This document shows, in pieces, positions 24,446 to 34,836 of a stretch of DNA of 64,000 nt. This DNA comes from Rhizophagus clarus. Its lineage: Eukaryota > Glomeromycota > Glomeromycetes > Glomerales > Glomeraceae. Position 1 is the first letter of the stretch. Every line of letters begins with the position of its first letter. The stretch spans positions 992,001 through 1,056,000 of the forward strand of contig BLAL01000274.1 in NCBI GenBank assembly GCA_015698045.1, read 5' to 3'. A program made the translations under genes and the position numbers. The notes beneath the pieces were generated by a model. It was not told the DNA's origin, did no database searches, and saw only the letters and a program-made list of their open reading frames with translations.

Positions 24446-24720
24446 ATCAAATGATGCCAAATCAGCTATCAATCGGCTATCAGGATTGATGAATAGTCAA
24501 ACAAATCGATATTCAATTGGCAATAAATCGTACTACCCGATTGATGCCAGATGATGTCAAAAATCGGCACCAAATCAGGTTGCCGATTGAAAGATCAATG
24601 ATCGTTGATTGATGGTTGATTGATGGTCAAATTATGGTCAAATTATGGTCGATTGATGGTCGATTGATGGTCAAATTATGGTCAATTTATGGTCAATTGA
24701 TGGTCGAAAGACCAATTTTT
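24446..24720. repeat. Terminal-type repeat (right copy) of the satellite element
   Basis: Inverse copy of 22730-23030: ATGATGCCAAATCAGCTATC, then AATCGGCACCAAATCAGG, GATCAATGATCGTTGATTG, and a shorter GGTCAAATTATGGTCGATTG array. With its partner it bounds about 2.0 kb of sequence. Confidence 0.7.
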
Positions 24721-25029
24721 GTAAAATCATATAACGAATAATAAAATTTATTATAGCACATAATATTTAGAATTACAAATAAAATACATAGTATCTTTAT
24801 TTATATTAATAAGCATTTAAAATAAAAACATTCATTATAATAATATGTTAGTATATGACTGATAAAGTTAGTAATATTTAATAAAAGCGTAAATATAAAA
24901 AGTTAGTAATAATTATAATAAAATACACAAATACAAAAAGTTAGTATTATGAAGAGTTTTTAGTAAAATATAGAAAAAAGAATAACATTAGTAATATTAA
25001 AAAAGGTAAAGTTAATATATAATTTAATA

Positions 25030-27690
25030 AAAAGTGTATTTTTTTTTAAAAAATGTTATGAAATCTAAAAAAATTCTCTATTAAAAATATCTCATACAAA
25101 CTCTTACAAAACCTCAAAAAAAAAAAAATCTCTGAATCTTAGAAAATTCAAAAAAAAAAAATCATTTCCTACACAAATCTTGGGATATCTCAAAAAGATA
25201 TCTTAAAAAAAAAAATTTTCTATCAAAAATATTCATACGAACCCTAAAAAATTTCACAAAAAAGGAATCTTTACCAAAATATCCCATATAAACTCTTAGG
25301 AAATCTCTCTCAAAAAAATTTTCTATCAAAAAATCCCTCCTATCAGATATCCCATATGAACCCTTCCCATATGAACTCTTAGGAATTCTCAAAAAAATTT
25401 TCTACCAAAGATATCCCATACGAACCTTTACCATATGAATCACACTTGGAAAATCTTTATATATTATTAAAATATCCCATACGAACTCTTCCTACACGAA
25501 CTCTAAGAAAATCTCTTAAAAAAATTTTCTATCAAAGAATCCCATACGAACTCTTTCCATATGAACTCTTAGAAAATCTCTTAAGAAAAACTTTTTTATC
25601 AGATATCCCATACAAACTCTTTCCATAGTATGAACTAAGAAAATCTCTTAAAAAAAAATTTTCTATCAAAGAATCACATACGAACCTTTCCATACAAACT
25701 CTTAGAAAATTTCTTAAGAAAAATTTTTCTATCAGATATCCCATACGAACTCTTAAAATAAAAAAAAAATCAATTTATCAAAAATATCCTATACGAATCT
25801 TAGAAATCTCTCCCAAAAAATTTTCTATCAAAGAATCCCATGCGAATCCTTTCCATATGAACCCTAAAAAATTTCACAAAAAAATTTTCTATCAGATATC
25901 CCATACGAACTCCTATATGAACTCTTAGAAAATCTCTTAAAAAAATTTTTTATCAAAGAATCCCATACAAATCTTTTCCATATGAACTTTTAGAAATCTC
26001 TCAAAAAAAAATTTTCTATTAAATAATCCCATGCGAACCCTTTTCATATGAACTCTTAGAAAATCTCTTAAGAAAAAATTTTCTATCAGATATCCTATAC
26101 GAACTCCTATACGAACTCTTGGAAAATCTCTTAAAAAAAATTTTCTATCAAAGAATCCCATACGAACCTTTTCCATATGAACTTTTAGAAATCTCTCAAA
26201 AAAAAATTTTCTATTAAATAATCCCATGCGAACGCTTCCCATATGAACTCTTGGAAAATACGAATTCTTCCCATATAAACTTAGAAAATCCTAAAAAAAA
26301 AATTTTCTATCAGATACCCATATGAACTCTTAGAAATCAAAAAAAAAAATCTATTTATCAAATATATCCTATACGAATCTTAGGAAATCTCTCGAAAAAA
26401 ATTTCCTATCATATATCCCATAGACCCATACGAACCCTTCCCATATGAACTCTTAGAAAATCTCTCAAAAAAATTTTCTATCAAAGAATCCCATGTGAAT
26501 CCTTTCTATACGAACCCTAAAAAATTTCACAAAAAAATTTTCTATCAGGTATCCCATACGAACTCTTCCCATATGAACTCTTAGAAAATTTCAAAAAAAA
26601 TTTTCTATCAAATATCCCATATGAACCTTTCCCATATGAACACTTGGAAAATCTTTATCAAAATATCCCATACGAACTCTTCCCACACGAACTCTAAAAA
26701 AAACTCTTAAAAAAAAATTTTCTATCAAAGAATCCCATACAAACCTTTTCCATATGAACTTTTAGAAATCTCTCAAAAAAAATTTTCTATTAAAGAATTC
26801 CATCCCTAAAAAATTTAAAAAAAATTTTGTATCAGTTATCCCATACGAACTTTTCTGAACTCTTCCGAACTCTTCCTATACGAACTCTTAAAAAATCACA
26901 AAAAAAATTTTCTATCAAAGATATCCCATACGAACCCTTACCATATGAACACTTGAAAAATCTTTATTAAAATATCCCATATTCCGAATCCTTCCCATAC
27001 GACTCTTAGAAAATCTCTTAAAAAAATTTTTCTATTAAAGATATCCTATATGAACGCTTCCCATATGAACTCTTGGAAAATACGAACTTTTCCCATATAA
27101 ATTTAGAAAATCCCAAAAAAAAAATTTTCTATCAGATACCCATATGAACTCTTAGAAATTAAAAAAAAAAAATCTATTTATCAAATACATCCTATACGAA
27201 TCTTAGGAAATCTCTTAAAAAAAAAATTTTCTATCAGATATCCCATAGACTCATACGAACCCTTTCCATATGAACTCTTAGAAAATATCTTAAAAAAATT
27301 TTCTATCAGATATCCCATATGAACCCTTTCAATACAAACTCTTAGAAAATCTCTTAAAAAAAAATTTTCTATTAAAGATATCCCATACGAACCTTTCCCA
27401 TATGAACTCTTAGAAAATACGAACTCTTCTCATACAAACTCTCTCAAAAAAAAATTTTCTATTAGATATCACATACGAACTGAACTCAGAAAATCTCTTA
27501 AAAAAAAAATTTTCTACCAGATATCCCATATGAACTCTTTCCATATGAACTCTTAGAAAATAAAAAAAAATTTTCTATTAGATACCCTATACGAACTCTT
27601 AGAAATATCAAAAAAAAAAAGAATCTCTATTTATCAATACGAATCTCAGGAAATCTATCAAAAAAAATTTTCTATTAGAGTTTAAAATTG
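25030..27690. repeat. 2.7-kb satellite array of about 65-70-bp units
   Basis: Many degenerate tandem copies built from AAAAAATTTTCTATCA, then AAGAATCCCATACGAAC or GATATCCCATATGAACTC, then TTAGAAAATCTC. Units vary in length, and half-units are common (CCCATACGAAC and CCATATGAACTCTTAG alternate). Broken minus-strand frames rich in RKFFFERF are repeat artefacts. It lies inside the accessory gene of the CACTA element. Confidence 0.9.
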
Positions 27691-27719
27691 TTTATAAATA
27701 AAACGTTATTATTGAAAAA

Positions 27720-27975
27720 ATCTAAAAATCTGCTAATATATAATAAGCCAATTAGCAACCAATCGGTCATCAATCTGATATGTGACCTATTGATAACTGG
27801 TAAATTCAACCGTACATCAATCGGCCATCAATCAGTCATATGACCAGTTGATAACCGATTTGGATTTTATACCTGATTGATGACTGATTGAAAGAATCAG
27901 TCATCAATAGGTAACCAATCGATTACCAATCAGTCACATGACCGATTGGTGACCGATTTGACTCCATTCGACCTG
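27720..27975. repeat. CAATCGGTCATC-type degenerate repeat block
   Basis: Repeated words like AACCAATCGGTCATCAATC, CAGTCATATGACC and ACCGATTGGTGACCGATTTG end at CCATTCGACCTGTGG, almost the same phrase as ends the 22730-23030 block (CATTCGACCTGTGA). It looks like a diverged third copy of the terminal repeat and marks the right edge of the satellite insertion in the accessory gene. Confidence 0.6.
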
Positions 27976-28984
27976 TGGATTCAAAACAGAAATTGCCTGA
28001 TAATAAGCGGTTTTTGCATGTATACGATCAGTCATGGCGTTCAGACGAGGTATTAAAGTGATTACTGCTTCTAACCTATTTTAATATTTATTTGATATTT
28101 GTTTAACTTTGTTTTAATAGTTAAAACAGCTATTACGAGACATATTAGACCCTGAAGCAGAATATATTTAACATGCAAAAAAGCAACAGAAGCGAATTTA
28201 TAATAATGATATTTACTTCATATCTAGTAAACCTCTCAAGAATGCATCTAAATGGGCGCTCGATAAAACAAAAATGTACGAGACAGATGAAATAAACAAA
28301 ACAATTAGCGTTAGCAAATATGATGACATGGTTGATGATTTGATTCAATCTTACGAGGATCGTGTGCTAATAGAACCAAATTTAACAGAACCATATTCAA
28401 ATTTCTTGTTAAATTTGGCGGAAATGAATTCAACGAGACCTAAAGAATTGGATGAGATTGGTGAAAGTTTGATAACAGTAAGTTGAATTATTTTAATATT
28501 TTTACGTCACAAATATCGTTAATTAATTTTGTTTATATCATATGTTGTATCATATTAGCAACAAAAAGCTGAAAAAAACTGAAAAGGAAAAGGAAGGGCT
28601 ACGGAAAATGAAGAATTCCATGAAATCTTCGATGCAGACGAATATTATTAGTATATTTTATATTTATTTTTTTGGTTATATAATTATTACTGGATATTTT
28701 ATATTTTTTTTGTACAGTTGGTCATATGCGAGTTGGTTTATATAATTATCTTATATTACTATATACTATTCCTTAAACGGTAGAACCTCGTAGACAAATT
28801 TGCCTGCAATTTTACCCAAATTTTAGCTCTCATCTATTTTTAGAAATATTAATGCTACCTTAATAAAAATTTTTTTTCAAATCGTTTGAATTTTATATCA
28901 CATGATTATGATCATCATTTTCTAGTTTACATATTAGAATGTTTAATTAATCACTGATTAAAGTTTGCACTTTTCATTATCGTA

Positions 28985-29223
28985 TAGCGCTGCATACAGT
29001 ACCCCCCTCAAATAGTACCCCCCATAAATAGTACCAGGGTACTATTCAACTACAAATTTTGATATTTTTGATTAGTACCCAGTGCTAATTTAGGCCAAAA
29101 TTTGATTTTTGGCCAAAGTTATTCCTTGTATAGTACCCCCCTCCTCATATAGTACCTCCTGGGGTACTATTCAATCTAGGCTGGCTTTCTTGAATAGTAC
29201 CGGGGGTACTGTATGCAGCGCTA
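28985..29223. mobile_element. Small MITE (TAGCGCTGCATACAGTACC ends) inside piggyBac
   Basis: Perfect inverted ends TAGCGCTGCATACAGTACC with TA on both sides. The interior repeats ATAGTACCCC and GGGGTACTATT words. It is like the 21203-21679 element in style but has different ends. It lies in the untranslated 3' side of the piggyBac transposase. Confidence 0.8.
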
Positions 29224-29491
29224 TATGGTAATAGTCATTTTTTAAAAAATTTTGCATATATTTTTGGCGAACTCATTGGGGTTTGGTTATAACCTGTCAA
29301 ACCTTAATAATAAAATGCAAAGTAGTTTATGAGAAATAATTTTTATTATTTGAGTTTTTAATAAGATTTTGAAATTACATAATAGCTTAAAAAAAAGAAT
29401 AATTTTCGTAAAATTCATAAAAAAAGTGCAATGTAAATGTTATGAAAATTAACTAATTTTAAATGGAAAAAATAAAAACAAAACTTTATTT

Positions 29492-31493
29492 TTAGTCATC
29501 ATCTTTCCTATATGTATGAAAATCTTTAAAACAATTACTTTTTTCCTTATTACAACATAAGGCTAAATCACATTTTATGCAATATAATTGTGATTGAAGT
29601 AGATTTTTTGCTACTTTTTCTTGATTTTTTTTTACTAAATATTTACACCATACACAACTACTTCTTGTTTCTCTCCATTCAGGATAATGACCTTCTGGAA
29701 ATAATCTTATTATAGGAAGCTCATATTTTGTTGTAACATATTGCTGCTTTTTAGTAGGATCAACGTAAATAAACTTAAATTGATTTGTTAATTCATCAAC
29801 TTGGTTTCGTGTATGTGGTTTTTTTTCACTTTCTTTTAAACTTTCTTCAATTAAATCCCATACTATTTGTAATCTAAAATCCTTATGATTAATATTTGTA
29901 TTAACTTTTTTTAATATTAAATATGAATTAACTAATGCAGTATCTAAAAGCCAAAAAAATAGTAGCATTCATGTTCTTCGTACTGGTAGCTGAGTTCCAT
30001 AATACACTTGTAATTGATCAGTAATATCTACTCCACCCATGAAGTGGTTATAGTCATCAATTATAACAGGAATTGGTAAAGTTTTTTTACTTAAAATTCC
30101 AAAAATTGCTCGAACTTTAGCTGCATTTGTGCTTGTCTCTCGTGATCGATGTCATACTCTTTCTATCCGATTTTTATTTTCATTATCAATCTGATGAATA
30201 GTAAAAAGCATCGTCACTGGGCCATTGTCCATCCACAAAATAGCTAATACATTGTCAACAACCACCCTCAGAAAGTGTATTCCAATCTAGTTTTTTATTT
30301 ACTTTAAGAAACTTTGGAAAATTAGCACTATTTGTACGAACAGTTCCACATGCTCCTATTTTTTTTTCACGCAAGTATTTGAAAAGTTTGATACTAGAAA
30401 AATAATTATTCATATAGATATTGAATGATTTATCTTCTATTGGTAATTGAGATGTAAGATGATATACTTCATTTCCTACTTTACTTAAATCTGATACTTG
30501 CTGGATTTCTGGGTGGGTTTGAATTCTGGAGGTAAAAATAAAAGTATATATATAGCCAGCATCACAAAGAGAAAGAATCTTGTAACCTTCTGGAGTAGGT
30601 TTATTTTTAATTCTTACAGTATGAGCGCTTCTTCCAGAAAATCTTGTAATCATTTCATCAATAGAAACGTTTGAAGATGATATACAAATTGTTTTGGAAA
30701 CTGTTCAGATATGAGTTGCTAAAGGATCTACATTTGAATACCAAAACTCAGGCAGAATAGTACAATCTGAAATATGTATGAAACGTTTAATCTAAATATA
30801 TCAATAAACAGTTTTAATAAAATTTAATTAATTTAATAAAAATATTAAATTAAATAATAAAATTAAAATACCTGTTCAAAACGAATTAAAGACATAAAAG
30901 TAGTAATTTTATGCTCAGGAAATTTACTATCCTTATTCCAATAATCTCAGATACTAGGTAATTTAAAAACACCAGCATATATTAATATTGCTAACTAAAT
31001 TTTAAATTCTTTCGTTGTTAATTCTTTCCAAGTACGCCCTTCTCCTGCATTCTTTACATATGCATATTTATTTGTATTTTTAACAATTATTTCTATTTGT
31101 TCAAGAGAAAAAAAAAGAGAAAATATAGAATAAGGTGATGGTAAAAGGAGGAAATCTCTAGATAAATTTATTTTAAATTCATGTAAAGATCTAACATGTT
31201 GAAAAGCATTAAAAAAAGGTGGAGGTGGAAGTTGTGCAATTTGTTCACCATTATTATTATCTCTTTCACTATTATTATTTCTACCTTCACCTCTACCTCT
31301 ACTTCTACCTCTTCCTCTTCCTCTACCTCTATTACTACCTCTGCCTTGGATATTCTCTTCATGAATTTCTTTAAAATTATCAAAATTTTCGATATCGTCA
31401 TCATTTTCATCAGTAATATTGTGAATATTTTTTGCAAAATCAACAACAAACAAATCTTGCTCATCATATTCAATAGTATCCATGGTAAAAATA
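29492..31493 (-). pseudogene. piggyBac transposase (DDE_Tnp_1_7)
   Basis: The N-terminus (from ATG at 31493) is acidic, then has an RG-rich tract (GRGSNRGRGRGRGRSRGRG) and the piggyBac-type domain. An 80-base intron spans 30792-30871 (GTATTT donor, TTTAG acceptor). The core shows the first catalytic Asp in SIDEMITRFSGR (about 30640-30680) and the third in DDYNHFMGGVDITDQ (near 30030-30060). Between them lies WMDNGPVTMLFTIH. The second catalytic position, usually YMDNYF or similar, reads MNNYFSS: Asn at 30408-30410 in place of Asp. The C-terminus ends in a Cys-rich zinc domain (CVWCKYL, CIKCDLALCCN) at 29492-29660. Frames shift at least twice and a few stops occur, so it is inactive. Confidence 0.88.
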
Positions 31494-32100
31494 AAAAAAA
31501 TAAGTAAATATAACGTTAGGAATAAAAAAAAATGCAAAACTCTGAAAACTCTGAAATTCTGAGGTTTTGATCAGCATTTTTACAAATTAATTTTCGGTTT
31601 AATTTTTGCCAAACAGCCAGATTTTTAACTATATATTTAATGGCCATATGTTGATCAATAATGTGGTAAAATTTTATAAAATTCTGGCTTTTATTAAAAA
31701 AGTTTTATATAGCTGATGTTACTTTTTTTTTAAATTGCAGGTAAATTTGCCTGCATTACCGTTTAAGGGATATACATCAATATATATAAAATAAATGGTT
31801 TTTATTTGCTTATAAAATACAAAATGATGCTTTATTATTCGACCTTGAAAAACCTCTAGTTCGACCTATTTATCAATTATATTCGGATTACATACAGTAG
31901 TCGAATATAGTTTTTTTTAGGGTCGAATAAATATGTAATAATGTCCTAATATAGGTAAAATGATGGTCAAATTTTCTTTCCGAATTTGAGATGATTGGCA
32001 CCCTAAATGCGCCAAAAAATTGGCCTAGGTTAGATCGTCATTCAACCTATATTCGACCTGATCAAATTTAGGCCAAATTGTTCTTTTTCGACTAGTGTTG

Positions 32101-32175
32101 GCTATCTGATTATATGCATTATACTTATTTATTTATAATATTTTTTTTATTCTTTTGCTCAGCTCATAATCAAGA

Positions 32176-32208
<33 letters not shown>

Positions 32209-33620
32209 GTTTTTTATAACTTATTCCTTATTATTTATATTATACTTCTTTTAGGTTTTTTGATTCTTTCAGTTTCATAATTAAGGTATGTTCAAAGTTT
32301 TTTTTATTTGCTCTTATTTTGTTTTTTACATTTTTTTTTATTAACTTTATTTTATTTTTTATTAAGTCTATTAGTTCTTTTTTGCAATTAATATTAAGGT
32401 AAGTTTTTTTTTATTTTTTTTTTATTCGTCTGTTTAATTACTACTTTACTAATTTATTTTATTCTTTTATTTTTCTTTGTTTCTTCACTCCTTTTAATTT
32501 TTCTGTTTTTTTCATTTCTTTTAATTATCTCTTTTATTATTTTATTCTCTTTTTCAGTTTATTTAATTCTCTCTTCTATTCTTTTTCTTCTTCTTGATTT
32601 CTTTTTGTTCTTCTTCATTTCTCTTAATTTCTTTTTGTTTTTCTTGATTCTATTTTAGTTTTTCTAATTCCTTTTTTATTTCCCTTATTCTTTATTTTTG
32701 TTTTCTTAATTTTTTCTTTTATTCTTCTTTTCATTTTCTTTTCATTTTTTTTTTATTTTCTTTAATCCTCTCTTTTGTTTATTTTCTTTAGTCCCTTTTT
32801 TTCATTTGTTTCCTTTAATCCTCCTCTTCATTTGTTTCCTTTATATTTCCCTTGATTTTTCTTTTTTATTTTTAAATTTTTCCTTTCATTTACTTAATTT
32901 TCTTTTCATTTCTTTTATACTCATTTTTTTTTATTTTTTTTTTTATTTTTTTTTTATCCCCTTTATTCCCCTTTATTTCCTTTATTATCTTTTGTTATTT
33001 TTATTCTCTTTCACTTTTCTTTTATTGTTTTTATCTATTTTACTAGGACTCCCAGACATTACTGATACAACTCATAATCATGAAAAAGAGCAAATTGATG
33101 TAAAATTTAGAAGCTAAAAAATATGTTATTTGCAATTTTCTCGTTAACTACTGATCCAAATTGGATAAACGTTTTTTAAAATGTAGCTAGCTTTCAATGA
33201 GATCTACAAAATAAAAAATGTTTATCAAAATTGGTTGAATAGATGGCGAGATATCCTTAAAAAACTAAAAGAGCAAATTGGCTTAATTTTGAAAAAAATG
33301 GGTAAAAAAAAAATGTAAGTTATTTTAGTAATGTCTGAGGTCCTATTTTACTTATCCTTTTCTTTCTTTTTTTACTTTTATTTTTTTTACTTTTCCTTTA
33401 TTTTCATGATCTATGTTTTCTTTTATTTATTTTCAATCTCTTTCATTTTTATTTCGCTGTTTTTATCCCCTTTTATTTTTCCTTATTTTTTTTATTTCTT
33501 ATTTCATTTCTTTTTATTTTTTTCTTTCATTACTCTTATTGCTCACTCTTTTTTTATTGTACAATGATTCCTATTTTCTTATTAACACATTTTTTTTCTT
33601 GAAAATAAAAAGTGTTATAA
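32101..33620. other. Polypyrimidine tract split by a MITE
   Basis: Between about 32130 and 33035, and again from 33344 to about 33600, the plus strand is almost entirely T with some C and few purines. A run of about 33 T lies near 32176-32208. The strand bias is striking and continues directly on both sides of the MITE at 33044-33343, so it was one tract before that insertion. Phe/Leu-rich frames in it are composition artefacts. Confidence 0.85.
33044..33343. mobile_element. 300-bp hAT-like MITE with 8-bp duplication
   Basis: TATTTTAC flanks both sides (33036-33043 and 33344-33351). The ends are inverted: TAGGACTCCCAGACATTACT on the left, GGACCTCAGACATTACTA (inverse) on the right. An 8-bp duplication and ends starting TAG fit hAT. 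No coding sequence. Confidence 0.8.
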
Positions 33621-34743
33621 TAATATTTTAAACAATAAAGCATGTAAAGTTTAAAATTAAATATAAATTTTATCTTATAAATACAAAAATTTTTTTTTTA
33701 AAAAAAATATTAAAAAAATTCAGGATAATCACTATTTAAATTAACCAATCAAAAATTTAAAAAAATTATATGATAGAAGTTACTATAGTGATAGGATTGC
33801 TATAAACTAATACCCTAATTAATTTTAATAAAATTATAAATATGTAAAATTTTTAAAAACCTGTAATTTAAATATTATATTCAGTAGAAGAATATAAATT
33901 TTAAAGAAATTTATCTTAAATTAATTTTTTTATAAAATAATTTGATTTGTTATTAAGAAAAAAAACCAAAATCTTGCAAAACTGTAAAGTAACAATTGAA
34001 TGAATTTTGATAGTTTATTATAAAGCTAAAAATACAATTTAATTTTGATTTGAATAATATTTTTAATATGAATAAAATCCCTTTTTGTATGATTTGATAT
34101 GGTAGAAAATTTTAATTTATTTATTATATCTTTTTTTTTTTAATGTTAAATTATATAATATTTTATTAAAATAATTTAACCAAAAATTATAATAGTATTA
34201 GTAATATATATACAGTATATATAATATAAAAAAAAAAAAAAAAATTAACAGATATTTCTGTATTCTTATATAATCAATAAACTCACAAATTGCAAAAAAA
34301 AATAAAAAAAAATTAAGAATAATATTAAAAGAATAAATTTATTTAATGCACTTCACATTACAATGCATCTCACATGATCTATAATTTTTGCTAAAATTAT
34401 TGGCTAAAATTAAATCAAATTTAAAATCTTTTTTTGGATTTGTATAATATTACGTAATTTGACAAACTTTAGATGTTTTATATCAAAAAAATCAAAGTTC
34501 TTAAAAAACTATGAAATAGATCACAAATGGTACAAAACACTCATGACAACTTTATTAAATTGTATTAAACATAATGAAGTTACATTAGTTGTATTAGCTA
34601 TCAATAAAGTATAGACTATAGATAAACTTTTGTATTATCATTCCTTTTTTCGCTACTAATATACTTACAATTTGTATAACAGATTCTTCTTTTTGAATTT
34701 TTACATCATTCTATGTTATTATAGTCAATCAATATTAAAGCCA
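33621..34743. other. AT-rich region without a recognisable gene
   Basis: Low-complexity A/T sequence with an A run at about 34229-34245. I see no domain, repeat array or terminal repeat. It may be the downstream flank of the MULE gene whose stop is at 34744-34746. Confidence 0.5.
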
Positions 34744-34836
34744 TCATTTTCGATTAGGACATCTAGGAGCATAATGCTTCATTTTATGACATATGCCACA
34801 CTTTTACCCATCATTCATATTTTTGCAATCATTTTA

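Larger units (their letters stand above)
20796..28651 (+). pseudogene. Coiled-coil accessory gene of the CACTA element, split by satellites
   Basis: The gene starts at ATG 20796 (MACKKPLKP) with a Thr/Ser/Pro-rich repeat region. It continues after a MITE with RNVRPSYEEADKL near 21850 and a coiled coil (KKVKVSEMKRKIDNLQDRVR, then EENSLLWQFNEIFGDESNQL) at 22018-22170. Then come AASAARV and an intron (about 22308-22393) before DEIKNLLKGQIPEEYWLDYG and a basic HKHKRDRQWK part ending near 22690. After about 5.3 kb of satellite DNA the same type of protein resumes: RFLHVYDQSWRSDEV (near 28002), LLRDILDPEAEY, YDDMVDDLIQSYEDRVL and LNLAEMNSTRPKELDEIGES. A GTAAGT donor at 28480 joins an acceptor at 28558, and a last exon ends FDADEYY with TAG at 28649-28651. 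Stops interrupt several segments. Function is unknown; it is transcribed away from the transposase. Confidence 0.5.
28777..31762 (-). mobile_element. piggyBac element with TTAA duplication
   Basis: TTAA flanks both ends (28773-28776 and 31763-31766). The ends start ACGGTA and share CAAATTTGCCTGCAATTT (left) and AGGCAAATTTACCTGCAATT (right, inverted). The right end lacks the eight or so extra bases of the left. The interior carries a single minus-strand transposase (29492-31493) and a small AGTACCCC-type MITE. It lies just downstream of the accessory gene of the CACTA element, inside that element's right arm. Confidence 0.88.
4872..32097 (-). mobile_element. Giant CACTA-type DNA transposon with nested insertions
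   Basis: The left end reads CACTAGTCAAAAAAGGA and the right end is the inverse complement of CACTAGTCGAAAAAG. TTG lies immediately outside both ends (4869-4871 and 32098-32100), matching the 3-bp duplications known for CACTA elements. Both ends carry scattered TTCGACC, TTCGGCC and GAATAT motifs, such as the subterminal repeats of this superfamily; on the left they resume after the nested Plavaka element, at 12640-12740. The interior codes for a Tnp2/Plavaka-like transposase and two further genes on the minus strand, and a divergent accessory gene on the plus strand. About 10.7 kb of the 27.2 kb is due to the nested Plavaka and piggyBac elements. The interior genes contain stops, so it looks inactive. 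Confidence 0.7.

Noticed and set aside
25162-26242. Minus-strand frames rich in RKFFFERF
   Set aside because: They follow the satellite unit and are broken at random; repeat artefacts.
32806-33631. Phe/Leu-rich frames resembling membrane proteins
   Set aside because: They are the translation of a T/C-only tract; composition artefact.
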